A stretch of DNA of 64,000 nucleotides from Aurelia coerulea (lineage: Eukaryota; Cnidaria; Scyphozoa; Semaeostomeae; Ulmaridae). The DNA lies in NCBI GenBank assembly GCA_039566865.1, contig CM076954.1, positions 16,454,001 through 16,518,000 on the forward strand, written 5' to 3'. Shown here one piece after another: positions 36,301 through 51,100 of this stretch (position 1 is its first letter; the number at the start of each line of letters is the position of its first letter). The notes below the pieces were generated by a model. The model ran no database searches, had not been told where the DNA came from, and saw only the letters and a program-made list of their open reading frames with translations. The position numbers were made by a program, and so were the translations under genes.

Positions 36301-39300
36301 TTTCAGCGGGTCCGTTTTAATAAACATGCCTTTAAACTGCCATCTCCTTGTTTGCCTTCAGGTTTGCCTTGGTGACAACAAAGGCTAGCCAAGAGATGGC
36401 ACGTGTAAGGCATGCTAGTTAAACTTGAAACAGAGGCCCTGTATCTGTTTGAAGACTTTGTAAAAGCATACCACAATAGCCACATGTTTGTGCACAGTTT
36501 TTCTTCATGTAACTCTTATATCTGTCCATGGTGCAATATCCGGATTGTTTCCATCCTGGGCAGTATCTTGCATGAACATCTTTGCAAGCTATAAGATCAA
36601 TAACTTTAATCAGAACAATTGTTTAATCGAATATCAGTTATAAGTTGAAAAGTCTATGGATGAAACTCTTGTCAGGTAGTAAGAAATAGAGGGACGATGT
36701 GCTTTATAGACATGGCGTTTCTGATTTCTTTAAGAAAGGAGCTTTCTTTTCAAAAATTTTGCTGATTATACAAATCGAGAGAACATTTCATGGAAAATGA
36801 AATGCAAGATGAAAAATTCTTTGATGATAACTTGACATGTCTCAATTTCAGGAAAAGCAACGAAATGGAGAGAAGAAAAACTTGGAGAAAACAAGATTGC
36901 GGAGGAGAGCAAAAGTGCGACGGAGAAAATGAAACTGTCCATTTCTCCTTAACTGTCTCGTTCTCTCCATCGCAGTTGTGTTTTCATGTCTCATTTCCCG
37001 TAGTAACCTTTCTTGTCTCCCTTTTGTATGATTCACCTTTACCTGAAACTGAATATCGCAGTCAACTGATATATGGATGATGAAGTCATACCTGGAGCTG
37101 TGGTAGGGGCTTGTGTTGTAGCGACGGTGCCTGCATTGGAAAAGAAAGCCATGTTAAAAAGGGAGGAAGCAGGGAATATGCATTATCGCAAAGCATAACT
37201 TCCACAGCACGACTGAGCTGACTGATCTATGCAGAAAGCCGTTTATAGTTTGGAAACAAATCTGCAGTTCTCAGGGTAAGTAATTTAAAAGACTCATTGC
37301 TAACCGTGAACCTTTGCGGCCAAAATTCGAGGTTCGTATGATACGAAGGTTGTTTCTGGACTAAGTTATATTTGTATTGCTGTATATCAGGCCCACAAAG
37401 AATCAGGATTAGCAATGGGACTTGAAGCTTTCAAGGAATAGTGTGCTATTATACAGCCCATGATCTAACCCAATTCTAATCTTCTATTTGGTACGTATAC
37501 AGATCACTTATTGGTTAACTTAAAACTATGAATCTTCATAAGAGCGGAAAAGTGTTCTATCAAGAGGGGTAGTCAATCCTATTTTCCCAGTCATACTTTG
37601 CAGGAAATCCAAGTCCTTGTCTGTAGATACGCAGTCCATGATGGAATCTCGTCCATTCTCTTTTCCTTTACATTCTCAGTACAATTTAATGAAATTCCAA
37701 TCCCATCCCAGCATAAAAATCATATTCATAAACTACAGCAAATCCCCGTATATAATAACATACTTTCTTGAGAGCAAGGCTGCACTAAGTTCATAGTTCA
37801 AAGGAACTTAGACCAAGTTCAGCGTACAATGGTTCCTCAAGGTTCTCATTTGAAGAGTCCCTTGTATAAACCCATTAGAAGTCATCATCAACGGTTTTTC
37901 ATCCTTTTATTTGTTGGTAATGTTATTATGGACCTAATAACTAATCATAATTATTGGGGACACGAATCATCAAAGTTCAAAGCAACTGTTATCCCCTGAG
38001 AAGGAAATCTGTGATCATGCGCAGAAAGCATGTTTGGTTTGTGGAAAGAATGTGGGTGGAGACTCTAACCACAATCCAAGCAAGGATCAGCAAAGAAAGA
38101 AAAAGATTCTCGCGCATGGTAATAGGTGTCCCGGCTGTTGATCTGCTTTGAATTTTACCAACACAACAAAAGGCTTAGACAAAAAGGAAAGTCCTCGGTA
38201 TCCTTAACAAATAAGCTAACAATACCAGCGAACAAGGTTCAGATTTGAACAGCTAACTGGGACAAAAGTGAACAGGTTCTCAATGACAAGGAAAACAATT
38301 TCAATAAAACAGCCTGCTGGTTCTTACTTTTGTAGGTTTCTATATGCATGGATTTGCTGTATCATTTCAGACAAACCCGAAATGCTACTCTACCCCATCG
38401 AGACCCCTTAAAACTTACCGCATTTTCCGCAGCTCTTCGCACAGTTCACTGCCATCCAATCGACGTATCCACTTTTGGTGCAGTAACCAGATTGTTTCCA
38501 TTGAGGACAGCTGGTTCGCTTGTCAGCGCAGCCTGCATATAAACAAATCTTGTTCAAATCTACCGTCATGAACAAGGAAAATTATGGTAATGTAAAAAGG
38601 GGTATAATTGTGCAGGTGCTAACGTTTATGATATAAAATACCAGAAATGTTGTTCATACCTTTTTAGAGGTCTGAAAGAGATCTCATATATTGGAATACT
38701 AAAGGCACGCTATGGTACTTTTCAGTTTGTTGGCTGAGCTTTGCTTTCATAATCAATAACCAAAGCTACACAAGAAAATTAGGTAATAAAATTGACTCTA
38801 CTGGTTTATTCAATTTAGATTTGATAAACTCAATTACTTTGAACCAAGTTTCTTCGATTCAAACATTTTTGTAGTGTAAATGTAAACTTCATTGAAATGT
38901 ATTGCATTAAAATTGGTCATTTCTCTTTGCACTTAATGACAATACTGCATCGAAGCTGGTTCTGAAGAGCTTTCTCCATGCACTTGAAAGAGGATGCGCG
39001 ATGGCACTTTATATAGAACAAAGAAAACACTCAGGCACAGCATTGTTTATTTGCCTATTCCTTGTCAACGGCGCGTGTGCAGCTTCGATTTGAAAGGGCT
39101 GTTTTCGTTTCGTTGCAAATGCAAGCTTGTAAACTTGCACAAATGCTTTAAACTCACGTAAATCAATGCAAATGATCCACTGTAGCATACTGTGCAATTG
39201 ACGTTTTTAGGATTCGAAAATGCTTCCTGCTAGTGGGCCATGCCCAAGGCGTCTTAAAAGAAAATAAAGGACGATCTGTTTCCTAACAGCTCACAGCGAG

Positions 39301-42300
39301 ATAGCCCGATGATTTTTGGTCCGGTAAGCAGCTCTTTCATCTTGAATTTTGATCATTTGTCATGAAGATTTCTAGATTGCTTGCTGCTGGGTCCTGTTAT
39401 AAACATCTGTCCAAAGATATGTACGTCCGATGACTATTATCGAGGAGCTGTTAGACACAAATCATCTTTTTTTTCCTCTGAACCTGACTTGGGCAAGTCC
39501 ACCTACTAGCCAATACGATAAGGATACTGACCTGGGGCTACTGTAGTTACTGGGGCTTGTGTACTGCCACCACCACCACCTATAAGAGATGCATAAATTT
39601 GATAAAAAGCCGACAGTATCAACGCCAGCAGCGTAAAGATATGCTCAGGAAAGTTTCGACAACTCATAGTGCGATAGCTTCAAAATGAGGCTTCCATACA
39701 ATGCGATTAGACTTATGACGATGAGTCTTTTGTTTCCATGTGCTCTTTGACTTCAAGATGGCACTTCAGTCAACAGAGACTCATGTTATTACTCTGAAAA
39801 AGTTGACCCTATTTAGGCCTAATATGCTGGGGTTCCTAGCATACCAATCAGATTACGAGTTTTGGCAAAGAACAATCAGTTTCGAACCTTCAATTCGATT
39901 GACGCAGTTGACTAAATTTGAAGAAAGTTGCTGCGGCAGGTACTTGAAGATTTCTCTGATATGTTTTGGTCTTAAAAACGTGGACATTGCAGCATTAAAA
40001 GACTTATTTTGCACTCACCAGGGAAAGTGAACTTTCTTCTTCAGATGAATACCAAGTTTCGTTGATTAAGTGTCTGCTTACCGTGGTTTCTATCGCATTT
40101 CCTTTCTGAGGAGTGAACGTTGAACAGAGCCGAGGCAGTCGTTCGATCCAGATTCGATCGATGGAATGCAGAAGATAGGGTCAGGTTTTTAACTGCTTCA
40201 ATATGAGTCCCTGTGAGCAAGGTACCGCAGGGATTCAAGGGACTCATCGTCATAAGTCTACAATGCGATTGAAACAGGTGCCAATTCCAGTGATTGATGT
40301 TGACCAACGGTAACTCAAAGCTCAAACTAGCGTTTTGAGGAGCTTGGCGTCACAGCAAATAGCCATAAGGAGATGGATAGCATGGAAAAAGCTGAAGACA
40401 AGATCAAACGTTGTACGTAGGCATTTGTTTGCTGCTTTTGTCAAGCTTTAACTGAATTTTAACTGAATTACGGCTTATTTCATACTTCAACTCATTTTAG
40501 GATATAACGTCATCAAATTTCTGAATCCTTAACCTTAACGAAGAGTGACCGATTTGTGTTTGATATCATGTCGGGTGAGCCAGAAAAAAGTTCCCACTTT
40601 TGAAAATTCATAGCACCAAGAGTACTGAATGGATTGGAATGAATCAATATTTGCTTGACAGCCAAAAGATTGAAGTATTTTTGTGATTTTTCTCACCTTC
40701 TTACGAGCACTGGAAAAATTGGTAGATTCAAGTTTACAAAAACTCGATGGTTGCAAAATGACTGAAAAAGGCCTAAAATACTTGATCAAATCATAAAGGA
40801 CTCCTCGCTCAGAACAACAGAGAAAATGCAATTTCTCATGGGTGAGAGATATCGTCTGCACATCTATTGCCATGGGATTGAAAATCTTTAGTATCTGTTT
40901 GCAAATCTATGTCTTATAACTCTTGAGAGAGGTGAACCGCCCGTGCGTATTGTTCTGTGTGAGGAGCGTCCTAATGATTTGATCAAGACTTAAAGGACTT
41001 TTTCCTTCATTTTGCAAACAGGAAATTTTTTTCTAATGTTGAATTTACCTATATTTGCAGTGCTCGTAAGAAGACGAGTAAAAATCACAAAAATACGTCG
41101 ATCTATTGGTTTTTAACTAGAATTTGAATCATTCAAATCCATGAAGTGCTTGTGGCGCTACGAATTTTCGAAAGTGGGAACTTTTTTCTGACTCACCCGG
41201 CACCCTCTCTTAGCATTTTTAAAAGTATGCTGAAAAGTAATTTGCCTCCATCAGGCTAACTCCATTGTTTCTCATTTATTTTTTTATTTTAGATTGTAAA
41301 TATAGGTAATTTGTTAGTAATTTTTAGTAATATTGTAAAGTTTGGCACGGCCCCCTGTAAAGCAATCCTCTCGATTGACGGGGCCACCGTGTAAAAATAA
41401 TGAAAAATGAAATGAAATGAAAATAGTGTAGATCTTCATAAACTATGGTTGTATTGAAAATCATTCTATGTCTCCTCAAACGATTTAGAAATTACGATGG
41501 TTTTGATTTTCAAATTTTTCTTTAATTCTTAGCAAAAAAGAAAAATTCTAATTCTGAAAAATATTGAAGATTTCTCAGGAAAATGTAACGGTAGAATTAT
41601 AGCGAAATAGTTAACGTTTCTTTGAAGCAATTCAGCTCAAGAAAATTTGTCACAGAATTTTACACCAAGGTTTTTGAAGATTTGGAGCCTATACTTTGCG
41701 GTTGCACCCCAGTACTCCTGTTTGAGAAATCCCCAAATTGTTTTTAAAAGGCTGATCTTTGAATTTCTTTTTTTTTGCAAGTTGATCAAAGACCAAATCA
41801 TTTTTCCAGGCGTAGCTGATCTTTTGATTGGTTTTAAAATTAGCCAGTTTAGCTCTTTTTGTGGTTGCCTAGTTCTTAAGCACTCTGCAAAAGCATGGAT
41901 TATCACCAGAGCAATTTCCTTTTGTACACTAAGCCCTTAGTTTTGTCATAAAAGTCAGAATGGTAGACTTGAAAAATAACGAAAAATCGTAATGTAGTGT
42001 CCCTTTAGCAAGATTAACGATGTTGCTTGAACAGTATAGCCCAGGATGAGGTTTGCAAAGCGTGATTTCATAACCTTTCAGTGACAAAAATAACATTTTA
42101 TCGTGTCCTCGAACGATTTAGAAATTGCTGTTTGTAAAATTGCTGAAAATGAAATCAAAGAAAGTGTACCAATACATTTGGGTCATTCACTAAAGAGATC
42201 AAAGAGAAGATTATGAGACAGGCATGATTATCGAATTTGGTGATTTTTCAAACGAGATTACTTTTTGGGACACCCGGTAGTTTTCAGTTTCAGTTTTCAG

Positions 42301-45300
42301 TTTTCATTATTAACAAATATATCTAAATACATCAATTCATCAAAGAATACAAATAAATGACAATTTACCTAAATCAAACAAGACAATCAATATGCAAATG
42401 ACCATATACTGGTACAGAACGATACACTACAAGGATACACATACACCCGACACAAAAGAAATGGAAAGAGGCATGGTACAGTACAAGACATAGATTGAGC
42501 GTGGGCTAAAGGAGCAATCCACCACCCAGCAGGAAAACTCAGGACAAGAGCAAAACAATAGGAAATACAGGCCATGGGTAGAAGCTCTCTACAGGAAAAG
42601 CGGTAGAAGTACCGGGTGTCTCAAAAAAAAGTACCCCCTTTTGACTGGAAATAGGAACCAAACAATAAGATATCATTACTCCCCGAGTTCACAGTAAATT
42701 TATCAATCTTCAACTTGATGCACATACCTTGAATTTAGAAATCGTCCACCAAACACCGGAGTTACAGGTTCGCAAAGTCGAAATTACAGTGCACCCAAAA
42801 CCAGAGGTTTTCAAAAAGGGCCTAGCCATGATTCGTATCGTGGATATTTTCCAAAGTACCTGTAGACTTTAAGTTTCCGTTTTTTGCTTTTGAATAGAAT
42901 AAAAGATGCATGGACATAGCGCTGATTAAACAAATATAGTAAAAGTGCGGTAAGAATGATAAAGTCGTGCCACATCTCCAAATAAGCGTGCACGTGCTCC
43001 TTTTCCTTTTCTTTAATACAAAACACTTGGGATCGAATGCAATGCAAGGATCAATTCCTCAAAAGAAACGTCACTTCAAGAAAAATTGAAGTAATTCAAG
43101 GAATATATCTGTTCAAAAATAAAAAGTAAAGGTCAAAGTTGAAAATTCGTTTGCAAAATACCTGTTTGGTGTCAAACTATGGCTAGGCCATTTCTCAAAA
43201 CCTCTGGTTTCAGGTGCACTCCAAATTTTGACCTTATGAACTCATATCTCCGGTATTTGGTGGTTGATTTCAAAATGCAAGGTGTGCATTTAAGTTGAAC
43301 ACCAACAAATGTAGCCATGAATTCGAAAAGTCCTAAAATGTTATCGTTTTGTTGCCTTGTTCAGTCAAAAGGGGGTACTTTTTTTCGAGACACCCAGTAC
43401 AGTACTTACCATTGCATTTGTAAAGAGCATTCATCTGATTAACGTCTTCCTGGCTAAATCCTTGTCTGTTTCCAATGACATCCTGCTTTGATGCATCTTT
43501 AGTTTGAATTGTGATTCTGCCTGAACCAAACGCAGTCTTTCCGTAATGCATAACACTCTCGTAATCATACGGTGAATTCATGCTGTCAATGTTGGAGGAA
43601 CTCTGCTTCCTGAAGTTATAGTCCATACCTGAAGATAAGTTGATGGATTTGAATAAATTGATAGACGACGGGCTCAAAATATAATGCTAATAATGCAAAA
43701 GGATGTAGCATGTAGTTGAGACATTAAATTCACATTCTCAGACAAACTTTCCTCAAGAAGGATATTACTTCTCAGCTAAAGTAATTTTCGTATTTCTGTG
43801 TTCTTCCAGGGGGTCCTAAATTACAACAGTGGGAGATGCAATCTGAAATCATGTTTTCTTTGATGATTGATTCATTTGCAATTTTAATTAACTGAATTGA
43901 TGCATAAAGATGATCATCATAAAATCACAAAATACAAACAAATAACAGTATAAATAATCGAGCTTTGAACAGAGTTTTATTTATTTATTTATTTATTTAT
44001 CTATTTATTTATTTATTTACTGTACAAAATAAAACTCTGTTCAAAGCTCGATTATTTATACTGTTATTTGTTTGTATTTAGTGAAACATCGTGCAACACG
44101 CGTACAAGAAGTTTGTTTTTGCATCATAAAATCACTCATTGAATGATACATTAAGTGCAAAAATTTTCGGCGGATAAACTTTCGGACAATAAACTTCGGC
44201 GAAAATATTTTCGGACACATTTTTGGTATTTTGGACAAATCCATTTTCGGACAAACTTTTGACTAGTCTTTGAATCATTTATGCAAAATCACAGCAGGTT
44301 TTAAATTCATTGATACTAGACACCTCCATAAAGTTTGGAATAAAGCCCTATCATGTCCCGAAGTCCCTTCGCACATCAGAGTTTCTAAAATAGAATAAAA
44401 AAATTCACTATTTTTCTTTTTTTCATTCGTATTCGTCACTTTTTTGCAAATGCATCATCGGCATTCTAAATCTGCAAATGGGAGCATAGGTTCCAAATCT
44501 TTAAAGAGACTGGTGTAAAATTCAGTTATTTATTCCTTCGAACTGAATGATTTCAAAGAAATTTTAGCTATTTCTTTATAATTCCACCGTTGGACTTTTC
44601 TGAAATCTTCAACATTTTCAGAATTAGAGCGTTTTTCTACTCTTTCAAGAATTCAAGAAAAATTTTCAAAGGGACTTAAAACCATCGTAACTTCTAAACT
44701 GTTTAAAGCAACATGAAATAATTTCGAAGAAAACCATAGTTTATGGATGTCTACAATATGGTATCAACCAAAAGTCTGTCACTTTTCTGGTTAATGATTT
44801 AGAAATTTGATGACGTCACACCCTCAAATGAACTAAAATGAAACATATGCTGTCTGAAAAGTCCAACGGTAGAATTAAAGGTAAGTAACTAAAGTTTGTT
44901 TCAAGCCACTCAATCAGAAGAAATAGATCACATAATTTTACAACCACCTTTTTACACAGAGTTAAAGATTTGGTAGCTGTGCTGCAAATGGTTCTTCTTG
45001 TTTTTTTCTCGAATGACCATGGGCAATAATGCACCGTTGATGTGGCCTATATTATGATCAAAATTGTATTTTTACTCACTGTGTTGTTTCTCTTCCACAA
45101 GATTGCAAGTACAGCGCTTGATAATGTTGCTACTCCTTAGTTCTTCTCTCGTCACAACATGGAATCAAATGCCGCCAATATTCAAATACAGTTGCAACGG
45201 TTGGAGCTCCTACGCAGCGATACGTCTCATTTCAAACTTCCAAAGTTTGAAATGAGACGTATCGTTGCGTAGGAGCTCCAACCGTTGCAACTGTATTTGA

Positions 45301-48120
45301 ATATTGGCGGCATTTGATTCCTTGTTGTGACGAGAGAAGAACTAAGGAGCAGCAACTTTATCAAGAATTGTACTTGCAATCTTGCAGAAGAGAAACAACA
45401 CAGTGAGTAAAAATACAATTTTTATTATAATATAGGCCACATCAACGGTGCATTATTGCCCATGGAATGACATAAACAAAACTGAGCATGTAAGTCGTGA
45501 TAGACGATGAAGAGGACGTTGTCGTTAGTTGTTTCGACAAATGACAATAATGTTGGATTGGAAACGTAGTTTTTCGGCGTGAAAAATTTTCGGACAACTC
45601 TATATTTCGTACAAATAAATTTTCGGTGATATTTGACTAAGACGGTACACAACATGTTTTATTCTAAAATAAAAAAGTTTTATTACCTTGTGCAATATTA
45701 TTCCAAAGAATGGTGACATGGTTATCTCTATCTGGTCTACTTTGTTCATGGTAAAACCCAAGACTATGGGCGATCTCATGCATGACAGTTCCCTTGCGCC
45801 AGCAACCACTTGCCAGGGAAATTCTATTTGCTCTCCTGTAGTAGCCTACTGGTGAAGAGCATCTGCAAGAGACAATTGACAGTTTAAATAGTGGGTGAGA
45901 GATATAAAAGTATTTTGACAGTATTGTCTTACAGTAGTTCATGTTTGTCAATTTTTGTATTTGAATACGATAAAGTAACATATCCATAATCACAGCAGTT
46001 GTTGCGAACATAGGGCTCAAATCTTTCAAATCTTTAAGGCGCCTCATATGTAATTATTTTCATTTGAGTTTCTGCAGGTGCATTGAGATGTAACCAAATG
46101 AAACTTTGTGAAGTTGTTTTCAATGATTTATCAAAAATGAAAATCACATCATATTATCAAAAATTAGCATAATTTTGGGCGTGGCAACCCGTCAAATTTT
46201 AATTTTTGAAAAATTCTCAGAAAATCCATGGTTGTCCTACAAGTGTGAAATTTGGTATGGAGAACACTTGATTCTATGTCCATGGGCCCTAGTAAAATAT
46301 TTGACATAGCTTTTGTTTTTACCAAGATATACGGATAAATGTGATTTCAATAGTTACGCGTCATTGATCTCATCAGCCTCATTCTATTTTTAGTCATCAG
46401 ATTTAATCTTTTTTACTAGGGCCCATGGAGTATGGCATACTAAAAATGATTATGAAATTTGGAGTTGATCAGCATTATAGTTCAATTTTAAGAATTTTTC
46501 AAAGTTTCCCAATGCCGTATTTTCAACTCTTTGAGTAAATCACCGTTAAAGTTCAAGCAGCGTTCATCACAATGTTTTGGCTCATCTATAGGCAGGCACC
46601 AGAAAATATATGGCACCCTCTTGTTCTTTCTCCTCATTAACCTTTTCTGGCAGATCTTATAACTGCTTTCTCCTCATTTTCCCAGTCTCACTTGACTTTC
46701 TCGAGCTGTTGTTCAATCTTTTCTTGTCTCAATCTTTTGCTGCCCTTGTACTTGTAGGCCCTTCATCTAGCCTAACGACTTGACATGATGGTGGAGAAAA
46801 TATCCCGACTCCTCTACTGTTCTGTTGATGTTTCAATTCCAACACTGCCAACTGCAACTAATGAATTTACTACCACCAAGTTTTCTTTTCCCAGTAGCCT
46901 TTGCTCTTGTTGTGTTTATTTCCCATTTCAGAACTAGCAACTATCATACAAACATCAAAGATCGCAAAATAATTTCGAAACTGCACTGCAGTAAGCCAAT
47001 TTTTAGTTCAATGGCTTCACTGTAGATGTACCATGTATAAACAGCCTCGTTTTAGCATTGGCAACCTCATGTTGTCTTGGAAAAGGGGGAACGAGGACAA
47101 GAAGAAGACATGGATCAAATACAGGGATTGCAAAGAATTTGTATTGCAGTAAAACAATTTTTTCTGGTTGCTAAGTGGTTGCTAAGCAGAAATTTAACCA
47201 CTCCATTGCACAAATTGTAAATTTTTATCAAAAAGGGCCACAAGGCAAATTTTTCGAGTGAGAAATCAGATTCTATATTAAATTTAGAATAAGAAAGCAT
47301 GAAGTTAAAAATTAGAAAATTTTGGCCATGAATTAGCTATGAGGCACCTTAAAAAGGTTGGTGTAAAATTCTATTATATTTTTCTTTGAATTGGATTGCT
47401 TGAAAGGAACTTATGGTACTTGGCTGTAAGTCTGCCGAAATTTTATGATATCTTTATTTTTTCAAAATGGCGGCAATTTTGATAATTTTTGAAAACATTA
47501 ATGGAAAATTTTGAAAAAATTTAAATCATTGTAAATCCTAAACTAATAGAGAAAACATTACATAACCTTCAAGAAAACCATAGTTTATGGAGGTCTACAA
47601 TATGGTGGCAAGCATAAATCTGTAGCTTTTGTGGTTTAGGATTTAGAAATTTGATGACGTCATAGCCTCAAATTTAATAAATGCCGCCATATTGAAACTA
47701 ATCAAAATATCAATAAATTGCCGCGGCAGATTTACAGCAAAAAACCCTAAGTTTCTTCCAAGCTATTTATTTCAAAGAAAACGGCAATAGAATTTTACAC
47801 CGACCTTTTTAAAGATTTGAGCCCTATGTTGTTGTTGCGTTGCTCCCTAAGAGCGCACCATTTATTTCTGTAGTACTAAAATACCTACGAAAGTACCAAT
47901 AACAAACTAGGTATTCTAATGTCATACTGGTGTTCTTCGTTTGGATGAAAATTGCCTTTTATTCATGAAAATTCTTTCTTTAGAATTTCGTTACTTGTTA
48001 AGAACTCGATTAAGAACCAACTACCCAAAATGTTGGATTTATATTCGTTAACTAAGAGCCTCACTTGCTGAAGTCCAAAAAGATACTTTAATTATTGTTA
48101 GTTTTAATGTGGATCTTGAC

Positions 48121-48157
<37 letters not shown>

Positions 48158-51100
48158 TTTATTGATTTAACCATTTTCATGTAGAAAATATATGGTAGTC
48201 ATTGCCAGAATAGGATGACGTTTGTGTTCATTTTCCATTAAAACAGTCCCTCAGGTACTGCTGTTTCTCAGTGTTTGATCTCTGTTGTGCTTTTTCTAAG
48301 ATAGACTGTATTCTTCTACCACGTTTTACATTGACATACTGTGACATAAAGAATTAATAGTTCATCAGCTTACCCGCCTCCTTGGTAGAAATAAAGATAT
48401 CCAGCTTCATTTGTCCTTCGTACGAATCGTAAGCAGGTGAGCCTTTGATAATCAGCAATTGCAGCGTTGATTGCAGACATAGCTCTTGAAGAAGAAGCTA
48501 AGGAAATAATTAAAAACCTTTTCAGCTTCACTGCCGTCATCCATTGATCAAGGGTGTTAGGACACGAATGTTTTAATTACGTATCTATTTACCTTGTTTT
48601 GATCTTTGTCTTGCTTTCTTGCCTTGTTTTCTTCTCTGTTTCCTCTTCAGCTGATGTGTGCAACTGAACGGTTTATGAGGCCCAAATGCGTCGAGTTATT
48701 TGAATATATCTCCTTGACTTCCTGTGTCTTAGCACCTCTTCGCAGGAGAAAGGTTTCAAACCCCAATACCATACTAAAAAGCATTTAGTATGGTATTGCG
48801 GTTTGAAACCTTTCTTCTGCGAAGGCGCGCTAAGACACAGGTATTCAAGGAAGATATATTCAAATAACACGAGGCACTTTGGTTCTAAACCCACGTTCGG
48901 TTGCACAAATCAGTTGAAGAGGAAACAGAGAAGAAAACAAGGCAAGAAAACAAGACAAGGGTCAAAACAAGGTAAACAAACACGTAATCAAAACGTTCGT
49001 GTCCTAACACCCTTGCATTGATGAGAAACAGGGGTGGCGCCAGAAATCTTCCAACAGAGGGCCTGGAACTTCCGACAGGGGGCTAAAATGGCTAAACAAT
49101 GCAGTTTTCGTACGTCATACGTATTTAAAGGGAATCTAAGCATATATAAGCCCTTGATTAAAATAGCTACGAGAAGACAATAGTTTATCACACGTGCCGC
49201 ACCATATTTGGGTAACTGATCTACGTCAATAGGAAATACTGATATCTGATAGGTTAGAATTTGACTGCAAGTGGCTTGAGCCACTTTTATATGCTTACAT
49301 TCCCTTTAAAGGGGATCTAAAGTATATAAAAATGAGTTAAGCCACTTATGGTCAAATCAAATTCTAGCATGTAAGATATTAGTATTTCCTGTAGAAATAG
49401 TTACCCAAATATGATTCGGCGGGCATCTTAGTCTTTGAACGGCTATATTATTAAAACCTTGTGCATGCTTAGATTCCTTTGAAGGTCCTTTCAGACTCCA
49501 AAAGTTTACTTCCATCTCTCTTTTTGCGCTTTTGGCGCTTATTGGCTGTCACTTGTTAGAACCTTGGTGTCAGACATGTAATGATTCCATGGCCAACAGT
49601 CCAGCTGACACTAAGTTAAAATCTGAAACAAAATAGGAACTTACAAATTGATGAGTCCATGTCATAAGGGATGGTTGTAGGCCATAAGTTGGTCTTTGTT
49701 GCAGCAAGTGGGATTTGATAGTTGGCTTCACCATTCTCGAAATCTCTTTTTTGGTCATCAGTCAAGATCATGTCTCCTTCGAAGAGTCCGTTGTCTTTAA
49801 AGAAAAGTATTCATTATCAGTAACATGCGAGGAAATTGCAAAGGAACTCCCATTTTAGTGAAGTATGACTGGTATCAAGATAAAATAAGAGGACTTGGTA
49901 TGTAAGTTCTCTTATTTCGTCTTGCTAATATGACTAATTTGCAATTTCTTCTCCTCAACGCAAGATAGATATGTTGCTGTTAAAAAACCGATGTTCTCTA
50001 AAAACATTTATTCTCTGACTGATATCTATTGTATCCAAAAATTATTCACTCTCTTTTGTTAAAGCAAATTTTCTTAAAATATTCTACAATAAATTGGAAG
50101 CTAGCGGGTGTCCCAAAAAGTATTCCTATTTGAAAAATCACCAAAATTCGATTATATGTTTGATCTTCAAGTTCCCTTTTTGGCAAAATGATCAAAGACC
50201 AATTTATTTTCCCATGCATAGCTAATTTTGCGATTGATTTTGAAATTAGCAAATTTAGCTCTTTTAGGCCTACCTGGTTTTGAAGCATGCTTCAAGAAGC
50301 ACTGAAGATTACAGCATAGGTTCCAAATCTTTAAAAAGGTTGGTGTAAGATTCAATGGCCCATTTCTTCGAACTGAATGACTTCAAAGAAACTTCAGCTA
50401 TTTTCGCTATAATTCTACCGTTGGGCTTTTCTGAAATGCTCAATTTTTCAGATTTAGATTGTTATTCTTCTTTGTCAAGAATTCAAGAAAAAGTTTTGAA
50501 AAAAGCTTAAAACCATCGTAATTTCTAAACTGTTTGACGCAACATTAACTAATTTCGAAGAAAACCACAGTTTATGAATGTCTACAATATTGTATCAAAC
50601 AAAAGTCTATCATTCTTCTGGTTTATGATTTAGAAATTCGATGACGTCACATCCTCAAATGAGTTAGAATATAAAATACGCCGTGATTTCGAAAATATCA
50701 AAATTTCTGAAAATTCCAACGGCAGAATTATAGGTAAGTAGCTAAAGTTTCTTTCAAGCCATTCAGCTAGAAGAAATAGGTCATACAATTTTACACCCAC
50801 CTTTTTATGCCGATTTAAAGATTGGAACGTATGCTGAAAATTACCAGATTCATTTTTCTTTGCGTATCAAATTCATGCTTTTATATATTGGCCATGGGGT
50901 AGTCATTGTATTTCGCTCCCCATGGTATCGTACCTGTAGCGTTGTATAGTTATTTAGATAGGTATAGTAAAATGCAAGGTTATTGTAAAATTTTATATTT
51001 GAATAAAAAAAACTTTAGTTTGGTCAAAATGTCAGAAAGAAACGCAAAATATCATCATACGTAAGTCGTATCAATGAGAATTGGCAAACAAACGCCTCAC

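Noticed and set aside
29062..43410. Reading the astacin and the serine protease as two neighbouring genes
   Set aside because: No stop codon, signal-peptide exon, promoter or phase break was found between them. Not excluded, since transcript data are lacking, but the single-gene model is simpler.
45064..45418. Mirror-image 63-codon frames on opposite strands
   Set aside because: Produced by the 447-bp palindrome reading the same on both strands.
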